Assembly (NCBI RefSeq): GCF_047496725.1
Contig: NC_132980.1
Coordinates: 2,773,001 to 2,837,000 of the forward strand
DNA length: 64,000 nucleotides
Direction of reading: 5' to 3'
From: Anoplolepis gracilipes
Taxonomy: Eukaryota; Arthropoda; Insecta; Hymenoptera; Formicidae
Shown: positions 30,345 to 42,081 of the stretch, piece after piece
Layout: each line of letters opens with the position of its first letter
Numbering within the stretch: position 1 is the stretch's first letter
Program-made: the position numbers and the translations under genes
The notes under the pieces: generated by a model
Told to the model about the DNA's origin: nothing
Seen by the model: the letters and a program-made list of their open reading frames with translations, nothing else
Databases searched by the model: none

Positions 30345-30555
30345 AAAAAAATGTATTATAACAATCTTTCAGATGTATTACAGACATCTTTCAGATGGCG
30401 TCTTAAATTAAATGTTTTTTAGACGTCTTTAAGACATCTTAAAAATAATGTCTTAAATTACAATGTCTTTAAGACGTCAGAAAGACGTCTTTTGGTTAAG
30501 TCTTAAAGGCGTCATAAGAAAGACGTCTTTAAGACATGCATGTTGTCTGGGAATA
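30345..30555. repeat. AAGACGTCTT-rich repeat
   Basis: Degenerate repeats of the self-complementary AAGACGTCTT and TCTTTAAGAC, ending ATGTTGTCTGGG. Related text at 31845-31925 is split by the solo LTR and continues at 32654-32680, where ATGTTGTCTGGG recurs. Confidence 0.6.
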
Positions 30556-31008
30556 TTATACATGTATTGTTGCTATCATAATGCTGTAGTCAGCTGTAGA
30601 CGAAATGGTAAATTATTAGATGTTACCATATTGCTGACAATATAACGTTTCAGTATCTCAGATCATTTGCTTTAAAAATTTCGTAAATTAATTGTTTGTA
30701 ATATGCTCTCATGTTGCTGAATTCAGTAGCGCGTTTTAATTCGATGTCAGCAAACGTACAACAAACATATAACAACTCATGCATTGCATTAGTTTGTTTT
30801 TAATGATCAATCACGCTTGGCTATCTGGGTTATTACATATATGTGTATGTAAAGTTCATTAAAGTGTATAATCTTCTATTTATTTTGATTCTCAGAAGAA
30901 AAAGAATTTCTTTATTATCTTATAATAAATAATACATGCATGATAGAGAATATAAAAAAATAATACATATATACTATGATATATACATGATATATACATG
31001 ATAGAAAT

Positions 31009-31838
31009 TTAATACTCATTGTTTAGAGCTTTTTCCCATTGCCAATCAAGTGGATTCGAAGTTTCAAAATACGTAGCAAAGGGATCTCTAATTCGTATAG
31101 TCTCAACGTTTCTTTGCACACTGTAATTACGTACATTTACAATTCCAGTCGACGTTACATTTCGATCATTGTGACTTAAAACAGAATAAGTTCTTTCTGT
31201 TGACTCCAATTAAAGTTCGTGTTTCATTATAAAATTATGTACAGCCGTGCAGCTTGAACAGCTATTTTAGCCGTTGAAACATGAGCGATAATTGGTCGAC
31301 GAAAAATTCGCCACCTTGCCACTAGTATCCCAAATGAACATTCTACAGTTCTTCGTGCCCGACTTAATCTATAATTAAAGATTTTTTTCGTAACAGTTAA
31401 ATTTCCACTTCAAGGGTATGGTCGCATCATATAAGATGTTAGTGGAAATGCTTCGTCCCCTACTAGAACATATGGAAATTTGAATCCGCTACTATCCAAA
31501 TGCCTGTCCGGAGGTAGTTAAAGTGAATTCGTACGCAATAGATGAGCAAGGTCACTGCTAGCAAATACACCAGCATCACTACGCCTCCCTTTTGCTCCGA
31601 TGCCCACGATGCTGAAGCAACAATTTGCATCATTCACAACAAGTAGATTGATGCTGTGATTACCTTTATAATTGTAGTAGGAGGAGCCACTATTCGATGG
31701 TGCCTACAATTAACAAACTACAATAAGATGTCAGATTTATTAAAAAATGTACAAAAAATTGTTATATTAGATACATACCTGAACGATAATGTGTTTCCCA
31801 TCTATTGATTTTGGGTAGATTGTCCGAATAAGTAAACA
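31009..31838 (-). pseudogene. Harbinger transposase (DDE nuclease), decayed
   Basis: Two exons on the minus strand. The upstream exon ends SIDGKHIIVQ at 31779 (the first catalytic Asp is in DGKH), followed by a 75-bp GT-AG intron (31704-31778). The downstream exon begins APSNSGSSYYNYKG and contains VVNDAN (second Asp region), SDAGVF and PYVLVGDEAFPL, then FNYRLSRARRTVECSFGIL. These are hallmark blocks of the HARBI1-type DDE_Tnp_4 family. Two in-frame stops (one after RTNS, one after MRPYP) disable it, and a C-terminal frame of 66 codons remains open to 31009. The N-terminal part is lost. Confidence 0.8.
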
Positions 31839-31925
31839 TTATTCGTCTTAAAGACGTCATAAATACGTCTTTCTGATAATCTTTTAAAATATCTTAGCAA
31901 TTTTAGCATGTCTTTTAGACGTCTT

Positions 31926-32653
31926 TGTTGTGCCTCCAGGAGGGGGGCACAGGATTTTTCGGGATCCGTTCAGGGAAGGCCGGGGATACGACGGGCAGGG
32001 GCTACCTTTTATTTTAATATTATTTTTAATTGTTTCCTTTAATTACTTCCTTCATTTTATTATAATAAATAGCAGTTTAAAATAAATCACAGGTTTGGTA
32101 TTTTATCACTGCTCCCAGCGTACGTATCTACACTCGTGTGTATTGTCGGTTAAAGGGAGAGAGCGGTATCTCTCATATACTCTGTCATACAGGTAGTCTG
32201 ATACGCGTCGGCTTATCTCAGGCGCGCGTATATCTCTTAGTTATTCGTGTATCTCGTTCTATTTAATAACTGTCCGTGACGATTATTCCTCTTTAAGATC
32301 TGATCAACGACTGCCCGTCGCTTCATCGCGGCGGGTGCTGAGCTTCCCTCCGAACTGCATGGTTTTTCGGAGGGGGTCCCTTAGCAACATGACCAAATAT
32401 GGTTATGTTGCTGAATTCGCGTTTTAGTGCAGGCGAGGAAGTTCAAAGTCGAATTTCCTCGCTTGTACTTTTAGCAATTCGGCGACACCTTTCCGGCTTC
32501 GTGTTCGCGCTCGGTCTCGGGCGCGCGTGGCTCGCTGCGTCAGCGGCTCGCGCGATTATCGCTTCGCTCACGATGCATTCCTGCATCAATATAATTATAT
32601 GTATATATATATATATATTCATTAAATCTGTAGCCTTTTCTGGAGCTATAACA
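31926..32653 (-). repeat. Solo LTR of the errantivirus-like family
   Basis: Starts TGTTGTGCCTCC and ends GGAGCTATAACA, aligned over its whole length with the copy 1 LTR but diverged, with a deletion of about 30 bp near 32495. No internal sequence follows, so it is the product of LTR recombination. The flank after it is CTTT; the flank before reads TCTT or CTTT depending on the shared T. It sits in the Harbinger element next to its transposase gene. Confidence 0.85.
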
Positions 32654-33239
32654 CTTTAAGACGACATAATGTTGTCTGGGTAGAAACGAAAAGTTAAAAT
32701 CTCTTATCCTTGAATGCTTAATAAATAAGAATTTTTAACTTTTTTGTTTCTGTCTTACTAAAACAAAAATTACATGATTGATCCCCTGAAAAATTATCGC
32801 CACATTATCAATGCGGTTAATCACGGATGACAAATCGATGAATATAGGTTGTCATCAAGTTGCTGTCAAGTCTCTTGTTTGCTGACAGCAATCGATGTTA
32901 CCATATTGCTATCAGTTTGCTGTTCTGAGAATTAGAAATCACGTGAACTCAACCCGACAAGCATAATGCTGTCGCACCTTGTCCCTAGTTTTTCAAAATT
33001 AGTTGCTGCAACGGTTATTGGCAACATGATTGCAAAATCGAAACATTTGGCTATCTGGGAACAAAATATTCATTTCTTTCAGACTCAAATATTTATCAAC
33101 TTTAATTAAAATAGAAATAAATGTTTTTATGTTATATAATTAAATGTTTTATTTATTTATTATGTAATGTTTGGTATAAAATAATTATAATTAGTATAAA
33201 ATAAAGTTAAGAAATATTAAACAAAAATAACGATTATGG

Positions 33240-34900
33240 CTGCTTAATACAAAATATTTATCGTCTTTGAAGTTCCGCTTCCGCCATGTCTTTGTCTTCT
33301 GCCCTGTGAACGAGATTAAGCAACTCTACTTGTAGTTGCTTTCTTCAGAGGTAAGTCAACCTACGCAGGATATCTCCCATCTGCTCCAGGAAACTGTCCA
33401 CTGTATCCTTCTTTGGCACATTTTCGCCAAGTAATTGTTGTAATATATTGGTATGCAGTGCCTGCACATCGGGGTCGTACTGTTTTCCTGTAATACAAAA
33501 TACATTCAATACTCATTAGTAATGAACTTTCTTACATTTTTATATATTGTTAAACAAAGCTTATATATTGCAATGAAAAAACACAATTATAATAAAAACA
33601 AGAATTAGTATAAATATAAATTGCACAATAAAAAGATTAATTTCAGACTATTACAAAAATGCGACAAATTTCTACAAAGAATCAGCACAAAATAATAATT
33701 TATTAAGTATTATGAAAAATATAAATATTATCATTAATTATGAAAATCTATATATGTCGATTATCAATTATTCAAAATTAACTTGCCTTTTTGTTTTTTT
33801 CGTGGTCTGCAATCATCTGAACTTCCTGCTCCTTCAGGAATATCTGGCGTGCTACAACTTCTTGGAGAAGTTACATTAAGTTCTTGGAATTCCGAATTAT
33901 TCAGGCTCAGTGCACTATCTTCATCCTGATGTATATTCTGTGGTAGAGAGCTCGTTGTACTAAAATTGAACAAAGATATGTAAAATAATAAGAAAAATTT
34001 GACATTTTTCATATTTTAAATCCTATATATATATATAAGTCAAGTTGTTACGGAATTTCTTGTGCAGCCTCGTCTAGAAATTGCATCCTTGAATAGAAGC
34101 GAAATGTACTTTTCTGCGGATGCCCCGCTTCCGCACCCGATCCGCTGCGTACGTAACCTTTCATTTTTTTACGAGCTTTTGAATAGCAGTCCCTCAGGTA
34201 TGTCCATCGAAATTTCAGCCATGCTACGTCCTTAAAACCTGAAAATCCCTAGTTCAAATTATGAATTCAGCTCGTTTATGCCTGCGTTCGTTTTTTACTA
34301 GCACTGAGCTACATACTATACTGGAGAGCTCACTCCATGTAAAACAGGCAGTCAGGCGAAATCGTTTTTTAGAAAGAGATAGATATATTTGGGACCATCT
34401 TTGTCCTTTTCTAAACCTTGATTCAGACAAGAATAGAGAAAAAACATAGCTATCTCTTTCTAAAAGACGATTTCGCCTGACCGCTTTGTTACATACATTT
34501 CTCCAGTATAGTATACATCTCAATGTTTACTGGTAACTGAAAATCTATAATGTAACGTGAACTATAGATTTCCAATACTGGCAGTAAAAAACGAACGCAA
34601 GCAATATGAATACGAATGTACATTAGCCCACTTGCGAGTTCAGATTAAATATATATTCATGAATATATAAAACATAAAGTAATTATATATTACCAAGATT
34701 ATTAAAAACTTTATCTTACAATTCTCCTCGTATAGAGGGATTTCGCCTTTGAACTGGCAACTTTTGATTCCATAGACCTGGTCTCTGTTCTACGGCATCG
34801 ATGAGCATCTCGTCCATAATGTCTGCCGAATGCGGAGTAGACTCATTGCTACTCTCTGATGGTTCGTCTCTCTGCGTATTCTTTTCTACTTCCTTCACTC
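33240..34900 (-). pseudogene. Harbinger partner gene with MADF and BESS-like domains
   Basis: Exons on the minus strand. About 34716-34900 has the MADF start (MLIDAVEQRPGLWNQKLP). About 34062-34247 has the MADF end (DVAWLKFRWTYLRDCYSKAR). 33787-33960 is a Ser-rich linker ending in basic RPRKKQKG. Then, after a 299-bp intron with a GC donor (AAG|GCAAGT at 33786), 33240-33487 has a BESS-like helix (SFLEQMGDILRRL). MADF proteins bind DNA and help Harbinger nucleases reach the transposon ends. A stop follows LTYL in the last exon, and the junction between the two MADF exons does not keep frame, so it is probably inactive. Confidence 0.65.
34272..34605. mobile_element. MITE inside the Harbinger partner gene
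   Basis: TGCCTGCGTTCGTTTTTTACT on the left and AGTAAAAAACGAACGCAAGC on the right are inverse copies. An inner inverted pair (GGCGAAATCGTTTTTTAGAAA and its inverse) makes a second hairpin near 34358-34485. It lies in an intron of the MADF gene. Confidence 0.7.
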
Positions 34901-35145
34901 CTGTTTATACATAAATGAGTTAAATGTGTTTAATATTTGCAGATAAATGTTAAAAAATATTTGCTTGCAAATAAAATTACTCATTGTAGCACGCCCCTTC
35001 TCGTCGACAAGACAACGAGAACATGGATACATTCATCATAGTTTTTGAAGCAGTCATGGGATACAATGTTCGCACATTATCCATCCACAGTAACCACATT
35101 TTACAACCTGCAAATATGAACACATGTAATATAAATCGCATAATA

Positions 35146-35331
35146 TATTTATGGGGTTCAATTCTTGAATTCATTTATACTAGAGAAACGTATGCAAATT
35201 CGGCTTTTACAGAAAAGTTGCAAGTTGTTTAGTCGAAAGTCATGCAATAATCAATCAATTTGCAATTTTTCTGTAAGAGCTGAATTTGCGTATACGTTTC
35301 TCAAATAAATTCAAGAATCGAGCCCCCAATA
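35146..35331. mobile_element. MITE, 185 bp
   Basis: Nearly perfect inverted arms (GGGGTTCAATTCTTGAATTC... and ...GAATTCAAGAATCGAGCCCC, read with small differences) meet around 35235. No coding sequence. Confidence 0.65.
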
Positions 35332-35666
35332 TGTATTGAACAAATCTATGTGCTGAAAACCATGCGATAAAAATCATATAAAAAATGTGATGAAACCACA
35401 TTATAAACAAAATCGACACATATAAATATTCCAAGTTCAATAATATAGAAGAAATAGTATTGCTACTATGTGGTTTGTCGACGTGGTTTCCATACACTAT
35501 TTTTCAATAAAGGTGTAATTTCAAATATTCTTTGATAAACAAACAAAACTAATCATATAACCTATACGCGACATATAATTTTGTGATGTTCTGACTAATA
35601 ATTAATGAATATGATAAACAATGTCTATTTAATATCTCATTATTATTAATATCTTATATATATATA

Positions 35667-35699
<33 letters not shown>

Positions 35700-35946
35700 T
35701 TATTATTATACCGGGCCTTTTTTATTATTGTTGGTACTTATGTCGAATTTCAGCTTGTTACGTGCGAGATTGTGACAATTGACAATAACACAATGACGTT
35801 TTTAAAGTACGGTATTTACCCGATCCGTTCGGAATTGAGAAGATATACGCGTTCCGATCGGAAGGAATAGCAGGAACAAGAATTTACTACAATTCCCTAG
35901 CAGAATTCGATCCGTCATTCCGATCCGTGCTTAATGGGACTGCACC

Positions 35947-36495
35947 TTTATGCACAGACTTCTATATAATACTAGACTGCTACTCTCTAGATTTTGCTTA
36001 TATAAAGTGTCCTCGAATTTTATGTACTAAAGGCGCGTTCGGAGAGGTACTATTAGCGCTAACAGTGTCGTTCTGTCTTTGTTACTTATTAAAAGTTAAA
36101 CAACGATGCTGTTAGCGCTAATAGTGTCTCCCCAAACGCGCCCTAAGGTGACCCTTTCTGCGCATGCGCTGACATGTGCCGACGCCATTATGATCAGTAC
36201 ATGTACTTCTAACCTGCTTTCGGTCTCTAATTCTTGTTAGAACACATGTCGTGTTAATAAAAAAAGTAAGAAATATAAATATTAAATTATGGGATACAAA
36301 TGTGTAGTTATTTTATATCTTTTATATAAGCTTGTCTATCATACTTATTGTAGTATGTATATACATGCGTGCACATGCGCCGTCACAGCGCATGCGCAGA
36401 AAGCGATGTTATACATACTTGTTCGTACATAAAATTAGAGCTGTCTTATACATAAGGAGTTAGCAGTCTAGTATTATATAGAAGTCTGTGGGCTT
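35947..36495. mobile_element. Nested MITE pair
   Basis: Outer arms GCACAGACTTCTATATAATACT and its inverse (near 36458-36490) enclose about 500 bp. Inside, 36030-36144 is a second, smaller MITE (AGGCGCGTTCGGAGAGG ... CCAAACGCGCCC, arms with TATTAGCGCTAACAG). A third inverted pair (CTTTCTGCGCATGCGCTG and inverse) lies at 36151 and 36387. The outer element abuts the right end of the Harbinger transposon. Confidence 0.7.
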
Positions 36496-36499
36496 ATGC

Positions 36500-37440
36500 C
36501 TTATAGTAAGATATAAGGCTGCGCACCGAGACAGTACGGGCTGAGTACTATGATTCTACGTTACGAGCGAAGCACCGAATAGAAAAGCGTCAAGCATTTT
36601 GAAGCAGTAAACTGTCCGTGAGAAGGAGTAGACCCAAGACCTCTTCCATCGCCCCGATCACCAGAGCCGACGAGGAGGCCGCAGGAGACTCCGGGATTCG
36701 TCGGCATCTCCGCCAAAACGGGTAGGATTTTCCCTACTGCCGTGGAAATTCATCAGGATCGAGCTACTTCCAACAAGACGAATGAGAGGCCTATTATTAC
36801 CGTGAGACGTGCGGATACAGCGGTTTACATGGGTGGGAGTCTATTGACTACGTCGCCGATTGGCCAGTTTAAAATGAGGCTCTCTGATTGGTTAATCGTT
36901 GCTGATAACCCTAGGCATCAGTCGATATAAGTGGCTGTGGTTAATCGTGACGTGATCAAACGGGACGCTCTCGTATACGTCGCCATCACTACCGTGGGCA
37001 TATCTCACGCTGCTGTCGCCACTGCTGCCATCACCAGCCGACAAAACAAGCAGAGATCAAGCCACGCAACCAGCACTCGGAACCATATAAGCCGCGGTAC
37101 GCAGAGCTCCGTGTCCAGTGTCGAGCGAGCTGTGCAACATCAACCAGTACGCATCAAGTACGACAGCGACTGAGAACTCAACACCGTCTTTCAGGGAACA
37201 CAGATAGACGTCGAACTTTCGCCCACGCAAAAGTACCGCACCGACGACAACAACGTATTAGAGCGTTGGAAGCCTCCCAAAGACACGAAAACGTCGCCTC
37301 ACCTAATATGGCGTGAGCGTCGACGTTAGGCGTAACATCCGCGCCTAAACGGCCCGCCTGCGGGCCACACAAACAACATCAAACACAATACTGTACATAT
37401 TTTAAATAATAAACGAATTCAAGCTACTACGCAGTGTCAA
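36500..37440. other. GC-rich unclassified segment with MITE insertion
   Basis: No recognisable protein. Two plus-strand frames of about 60 and 80 codons (36742 and 36931) span a GACCACGTC-type MITE (36833-36971) and are therefore not genes. The end (AATAAACG near 37407) resembles an LTR R region. It may be an LTR fragment of an unknown element. Confidence 0.35.
36833..36971. mobile_element. GACCACGTC-type MITE, copy 2
   Basis: The inverse of the copy at 29414-29552, bounded by GGGAGTCTATTGACTACGTC and CAAACGGGACGC. High similarity, including CCTAGGCATC in the centre. Confidence 0.75.
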
Positions 37441-37444
37441 AGTC

Positions 37445-38085
37445 TAGACCTGTCAAACCGCCATCCTTTTGCAACGGGCCAAGCGAGGCCTGAACCACAC
37501 AAGCGATACACAAAAGCGCCCACATTAATTAATTTACGGTATTGTTTTATCCTTAGACCTCGATTTTGAACACTCGCATATGCAAAAGTGGTTTTAGGTT
37601 AAAATGTTTTTATTAGCCTTCAAAACTCATTTTTAAAAGTTGACTTATATTCCTTCATGCATTTTTGAGAGAGGGTGCTATCTTATTTGTACATGCAAAC
37701 TGCTAAATTTTTATATTTAGTGAATATAACTTGATGCTAGGAGTCAATAACATTAAATTATAATTTTTTGTTTTAACTGAAAATTGAGATTGCCTCCTTT
37801 ATTACTGTATTTACTTTAATCGTAGAGCATTTTTCATTCAGTGCAAACAACACAATAATTTTAAAACCTAAAACTAAATTATTGATTTCGTCGGTAATAC
37901 AGATGCCGTTGTCTTTGGCAGCCCGTTAAACTAAATCTCATACAAATATAAATGGAAACGTTCTACGGCTCCAACAATTATTAACATTGTTAGTTCAAAG
38001 AAAAGGTAGTTTACTTCGGTTTGTCGATTGGCTATGCGATCGGCGCTTACGTATTATCCTTTTGCTTCTGCAATAATATCGCTTC
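37445..38085. other. AT-rich spacer
   Basis: I see no gene or element end here. Confidence 0.4.
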
Positions 38086-38252
38086 ACGGCCTAAATTACA
38101 CGCATCGTAGTATAATTCAGTTTAATGAATTTCCTAAAGTAATTCCTTAAGCCTAAAAATCGTTGAACCTCGTGTACGTTTATCGGTTATTTGAATTTGT
38201 CTATTGCTTCTGTATGTTTATGACTTAAAGTAATACCTTCTTCCAAAATAAT

Positions 38253-38395
38253 ATGGGAGCGTCCGAAATGGCCACGTTCGGAATGGACACCACCAATCAT
38301 ATCGACCGATACTTAAGGTCACCAGCAACGATTAGTCAATCAGAGAGTCCTATTTTGAATTGGCCAATCAGATACGTGACCATTTTATACTCACT
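38253..38395. mobile_element. GACCACGTC-type MITE, copy 3 (diverged)
   Basis: Starts GGGAGCGTCC and keeps the ACCGATAC, AGCAACGATTAGTCAATCAGAGAG core of the family, but with more changes than the other copies. It lies within the decayed polymerase. Confidence 0.65.
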
Positions 38396-38694
38396 CAAAT
38401 AATATAGCCTAAGAATTCTATTTTCTTTCTTAAAAATTGACGTTTATTGAAATTTAATTTAAAATTTTCTCAAAATTATTTTCTCAAGAATTTCTAAGTT
38501 TTCATCGACAGTTGCAGTGGCAATTAAAATATCGTCCTTGTACACCATTATTTTATTTTGCTGGAGTAATGAATTTAGAATTTGACATAACTATTCTGAA
38601 ATTTGCCGCTGCTTCTAAGTAATCGAAAGGTAAATAATTATATTCATATTGGCCGTCCGGCGTGGCAAATAAAAAATATTTCATAAGCCCAGTC

Positions 38695-39033
38695 TACAAT
38701 GAGTCATTAGTCGTAATCGTAACATGCTCGGTCATAAGTTGAAAGTCATAAGTCGTTAACCGTAAGAAATTTGCATCCACAATTTATCGTATCAGATAAC
38801 CATATCACAATAGTTCAACCAATCAGAGATAAAATAATTTTCGTGGCGGGAGACCAAGTGCTATGTATTATCTATGTGGTCATTGGTCAGTCATAACCTA
38901 ATCCTAAGTCGTAGATCATAAGAGATGGCATTTAGTCAATGCCATCGCTTATGACTGCCGATTTTCGAAAATGCTTGACTGTTATTGGTCAATTTGCTTG
39001 CGACCTTACGTTCTACGGCCATTGTAGATGACC
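38695..39033. mobile_element. CTACAATG-type MITE
   Basis: Ends GCCCAGTCTACAATG and GGCCATTGTAGATGACCC are inverse. A shorter derivative lies at 46683-46776 with the same ends and the GTAGAACGTAAGGTCGCAAG block. It contains repeated GTCATAAGTC-type words and no coding sequence. Confidence 0.65.
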
Positions 39034-39340
39034 CATAATAAATCGTCGGTGATTTTTCGTATTGCTATTCGCTCGCCATACGCAAAACGACGCGAAGCAT
39101 ATACATAAACTGAGGAGTCCTTGAGGTTTACTTTCTGACCAAGTAACCGTCATCTATCGACACAATATTCGAATGTAATGCTATTGTAAATATTTGTTAT
39201 TTAATCTTTTAATCAACTCTGTGTTATGATTATAATCTATTTCTATACTTTCTATATGTTTTAGGTCACCAGATGATTTATCCTCCATACAATAGGAAAG
39301 GATCGAAAACAAGTTGACTTGCTCACCTCTAATGTTAGGT

Positions 39341-39634
39341 CTATAAATTAAGGTAAGGTTTTTCTTTGTCTAAAAAGTCACGACCTAATATCAAATTGCT
39401 TTTGACAATATTTTCTTCTGGAATATTTAGATTAATGACAAAAATAAAATTTTCTAACGACTTTAACGACAATATAGGTCGAATTACTCCCAAAATATTT
39501 AACAAAAGATTACTTAAATTTTTTAGATTTCTTTTTGACAGCGTTATTTTTTGACTAAACAGCTCAATATATTTTTTATATACAGTACTTTTAACGAATG
39601 ATACAGGACTCCCCGTGTCAATTAACGCAATCAA
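39341..39634 (-). pseudogene. Aspartic protease fragment of decayed Ty3/gypsy
   Basis: 97 codons with the active-site triad in ALIDTGSPVSF and a second motif NLILGRDFL, typical of retroviral-type proteases. It is open but isolated from gag (ending at 39667) by frame loss. Confidence 0.7.
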
Positions 39635-39666
39635 TTCGCAATTTCTATTATTTATCCGAAATATAT

Positions 39667-40381
39667 TTATAAACGAGTTATTTCTAGCTTATTCTCTAAA
39701 ATTAACTTATTTTGTATTTCTTGTATTGTAGCCACCGAGCTCAAAGATGATGAGTCCGCAGATACGTTAGCTGACGTCTGGGTCGTTGTGGCTTGCGCCG
39801 GAGTATTTTTCGGCGCCTTTTTTTTTAGGATGGGGCAATCGAATTGGCGATGTCCCTTCGACTTACAGTAGAAGCACGTCGTCTCGGCCCGACATTCCTT
39901 ATGCGAGTGCTCCTTTTTGCTACAATTTCGACACCCTTTCATCCTCTGTGTCTCGGATAATCCCGATTGTTTTTTGTCTGAAACACCCTCACATACCTGT
40001 CTCAGTCTGTAGGAATTCATCCAGGGTTTCCGCCTTGACAGAGAGTGCAACCGCCCACAAGGAACTGTGCAAGATTCCTCCAATCAACAAATTGATGACG
40101 TTCGTTGGGAAGTCGAGTAGGTGCATCAGTGCTATATTATCGATGGCGTACTGGTCGAATAACTCCTTGCTCGGCATCCATTTTTCTTGCCTCGACCTTT
40201 TGCATCGCCTTGTAGAATGGCACCTTCCGCTGGAACATCTTGACGAGTTCATTTCGGAGACCGATCCAGAATTCCAATGTCGCTCTACTCTGCACCTCGT
40301 ATCACCGACGACCGATTTGACCAGGCGGCTCGAAGCGGCTAATAGGGTGACTCCGTCTGATGTCCCGTAGATCTGAGACAC
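39667..40381 (-). pseudogene. Gag fragment of decayed Ty3/gypsy
   Basis: Two overlapping frames (39989-40381 and 39667-40083). The second has a pair of CCHC-type zinc knuckles, CRNCSKKEHSHKEC and CFYCKSKGHRQFDC, followed by a basic proline/threonine-rich tail. The break between frames near 40040 shows a frameshift. The first frame has capsid-like helices. Confidence 0.7.
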
Positions 40382-41355
40382 CTTCTTGACTCTTTTAATT
40401 CAGATAAGAACATTTTCTTCGTGCCCATATCTTCAAATTCCGGAATCGGCGACGCCAACTATGTAACCATGTTTTCAGTTAGCACGCAACCTGCCTGTAT
40501 TAAGCTTATCCGAAACCCAACGGCGAGGAATGAGAAAAAGACCCTGCAGGCACTGCGCAACATTCTCTACTACAAGAACCTTCTGGGTTGATCTGCCGGC
40601 TGCCTCATTTCTCTCGCTCAGCATCTGGACCAGGGTGCGCGAATTGCTGGAGCTGCTGCTGGAAAAATTGTTGCTGCTGTCTCCACATCTCGTTTTGTCA
40701 TTTGTAAAGGTCGGCCGTCACTGAGATCAAAACCTGCCGCAACATTGTGAAGTAATCGGCTGATCGTCCTCTGGCAAAGGTAAGTCTTCTGACGACGGAT
40801 GCAACTCTATTTCGCGTGACTCTTGACGCCCCTTCGCTTGTTTCCAATAAATCAGAGACCGGATCCAACCTTCTCTCGTAGCTGCTCCATCGACATTTTA
40901 TCTGATTGTTCTCTTATGATCTTCCTGTTCCAGATTATTCGGCACTTCGGCAAAACGGCAACAAAATAACAGATCTCCTTGGAAAGGACACCGAAACGGT
41001 GAGGTTGAAAGAGAGCAAAGAAAAAAAATAAATCAATCCCACTTCTGAGATGTAAAGAATCGAGGATCACGAATTTCGGCAATTATTACAAGTAATAATA
41101 TAATAAAGTACAATAAATATAATAAAGTACAATAAAGATACATTTAAAAAAAATAATAACTCAACTGTTACAAAAGTATCTATTTAATTCGACAAGACTC
41201 TCTTACTGTAAAAATACATCTATCTTGCTATTTGCTCGACTTGAGAGTGCTCGCGCTCGCTCACTCGACTCGCAGATGCACCCGATTCTCTGAACTCCCA
41301 CTCTCCTACTTTCTGGAAAGCTGTGATCACCCTCTATATTCGTTATAGTCGGCAG

Positions 41356-41607
41356 GGATGCCGCATTACCAACCAAGTTCTAACCTAACAAAACAATATA
41401 CTTGCTTAATATAAAAGTTACATATTATAAACATAAAATAAAATAGGTTTTTGCCTCTCAGAATTACATGAAAGAATATTTGTAAACTTTTAGAAATAAA
41501 CTTAGAAGCCTAAATAAAAAGTATTTGCTTGAAAAAAATGTGCAGCAAAAACATTTTTTTCAGGCGAATACTTTTTAGGTTAGAATCGGTTGGTAATTCG
41601 GCATTCC
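41356..41607. mobile_element. MITE with GGGATGCCGCATTACCAACC ends
   Basis: Left end GGGATGCCGCATTACCAACC... and right end GGTTGGTAATTCGGCATTCCC are inverse copies about 250 bp apart. A second hairpin near the right end pairs AAGTATTTGCTTGAAAAAAATG with its inverse (41520-41575). Confidence 0.7.
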
Positions 41608-42081
41608 CTTAAAGTTCTTTCTCTTCCAAAAAGTATCGTCAAAGCCACTCTTCTAAGCGTAAAAAGTAAATACCGGAGACTGTCCGCGCGCAATGTATAC
41701 ATTTTTGACGTCTCATTCAGCAGTAGCGTTCTGAGGCGGAAAATCGTCATAACAAAAAAGTTAACATATATAATTTGCTGCATTGGGCTTCTGCTTTCAG
41801 TGCGTAGACAGGTGACACGTGGAAAGAGTGAGCTCGTGAATGAACGGTGTGAGAGGTACGACAGAATGGAATAAGTGGAGTGAGTGAGTGGAGGGTGAGG
41901 GGGAGTAGAAGAGGGTGAGAGAGTAATAAGAAGGAAGATTGCAGGAGAGGAATAAGAGAGGGAAAAGGAGAGGAAAATACGGCAGAGAGCGTAATGACAA
42001 TTGGGACAGGGAAGACGTAGTGTGTAGAGAGGAAACTAGGCGCTAGGGAATCGAGAGAAATAGGTGGCGCGGAAAGAGAGA

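Larger units (their letters stand above)
30111..35946 (-). mobile_element. Harbinger-like DNA transposon with long inverted repeats
   Basis: Terminal inverted repeats of roughly 190 bp start GGTGCAGTCCCATTAAGCAC at 30111 and end in the inverse at 35946. Inside, on the minus strand, are a PIF/Harbinger DDE nuclease (31009-31838) and a MADF/BESS-type gene (33240-34900), the usual two-gene set of this superfamily. A solo LTR and at least two MITEs have inserted later. No clean 3-bp target duplication is visible (TAG left, TTT right). The nuclease has two stops and its N-terminal part is missing, so the element is dead. Confidence 0.75.
38090..41082 (-). mobile_element. Decayed Ty3/gypsy element
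   Basis: On the minus strand, remains appear in the expected order: gag start (MSMEQLREKV, 40900), gag (39667-40381), protease (39341-39634) and reverse transcriptase pieces (38405-38690 and 38090-38250). The polymerase pieces include an FATPDGQYEY segment, a Y-x-DD box seen as VYKDDILIAT, and VQRFLGL. Two MITEs interrupt the polymerase. Many stops and frameshifts are present, and LTRs are not recognisable. It is a different family from the errantivirus-like copies. Confidence 0.7.

Noticed and set aside
36742..37173. Two adjacent plus-strand frames of 62 and 80 codons
   Set aside because: Both run into or out of a MITE insertion at 36833-36971, so they cannot be native reading frames.
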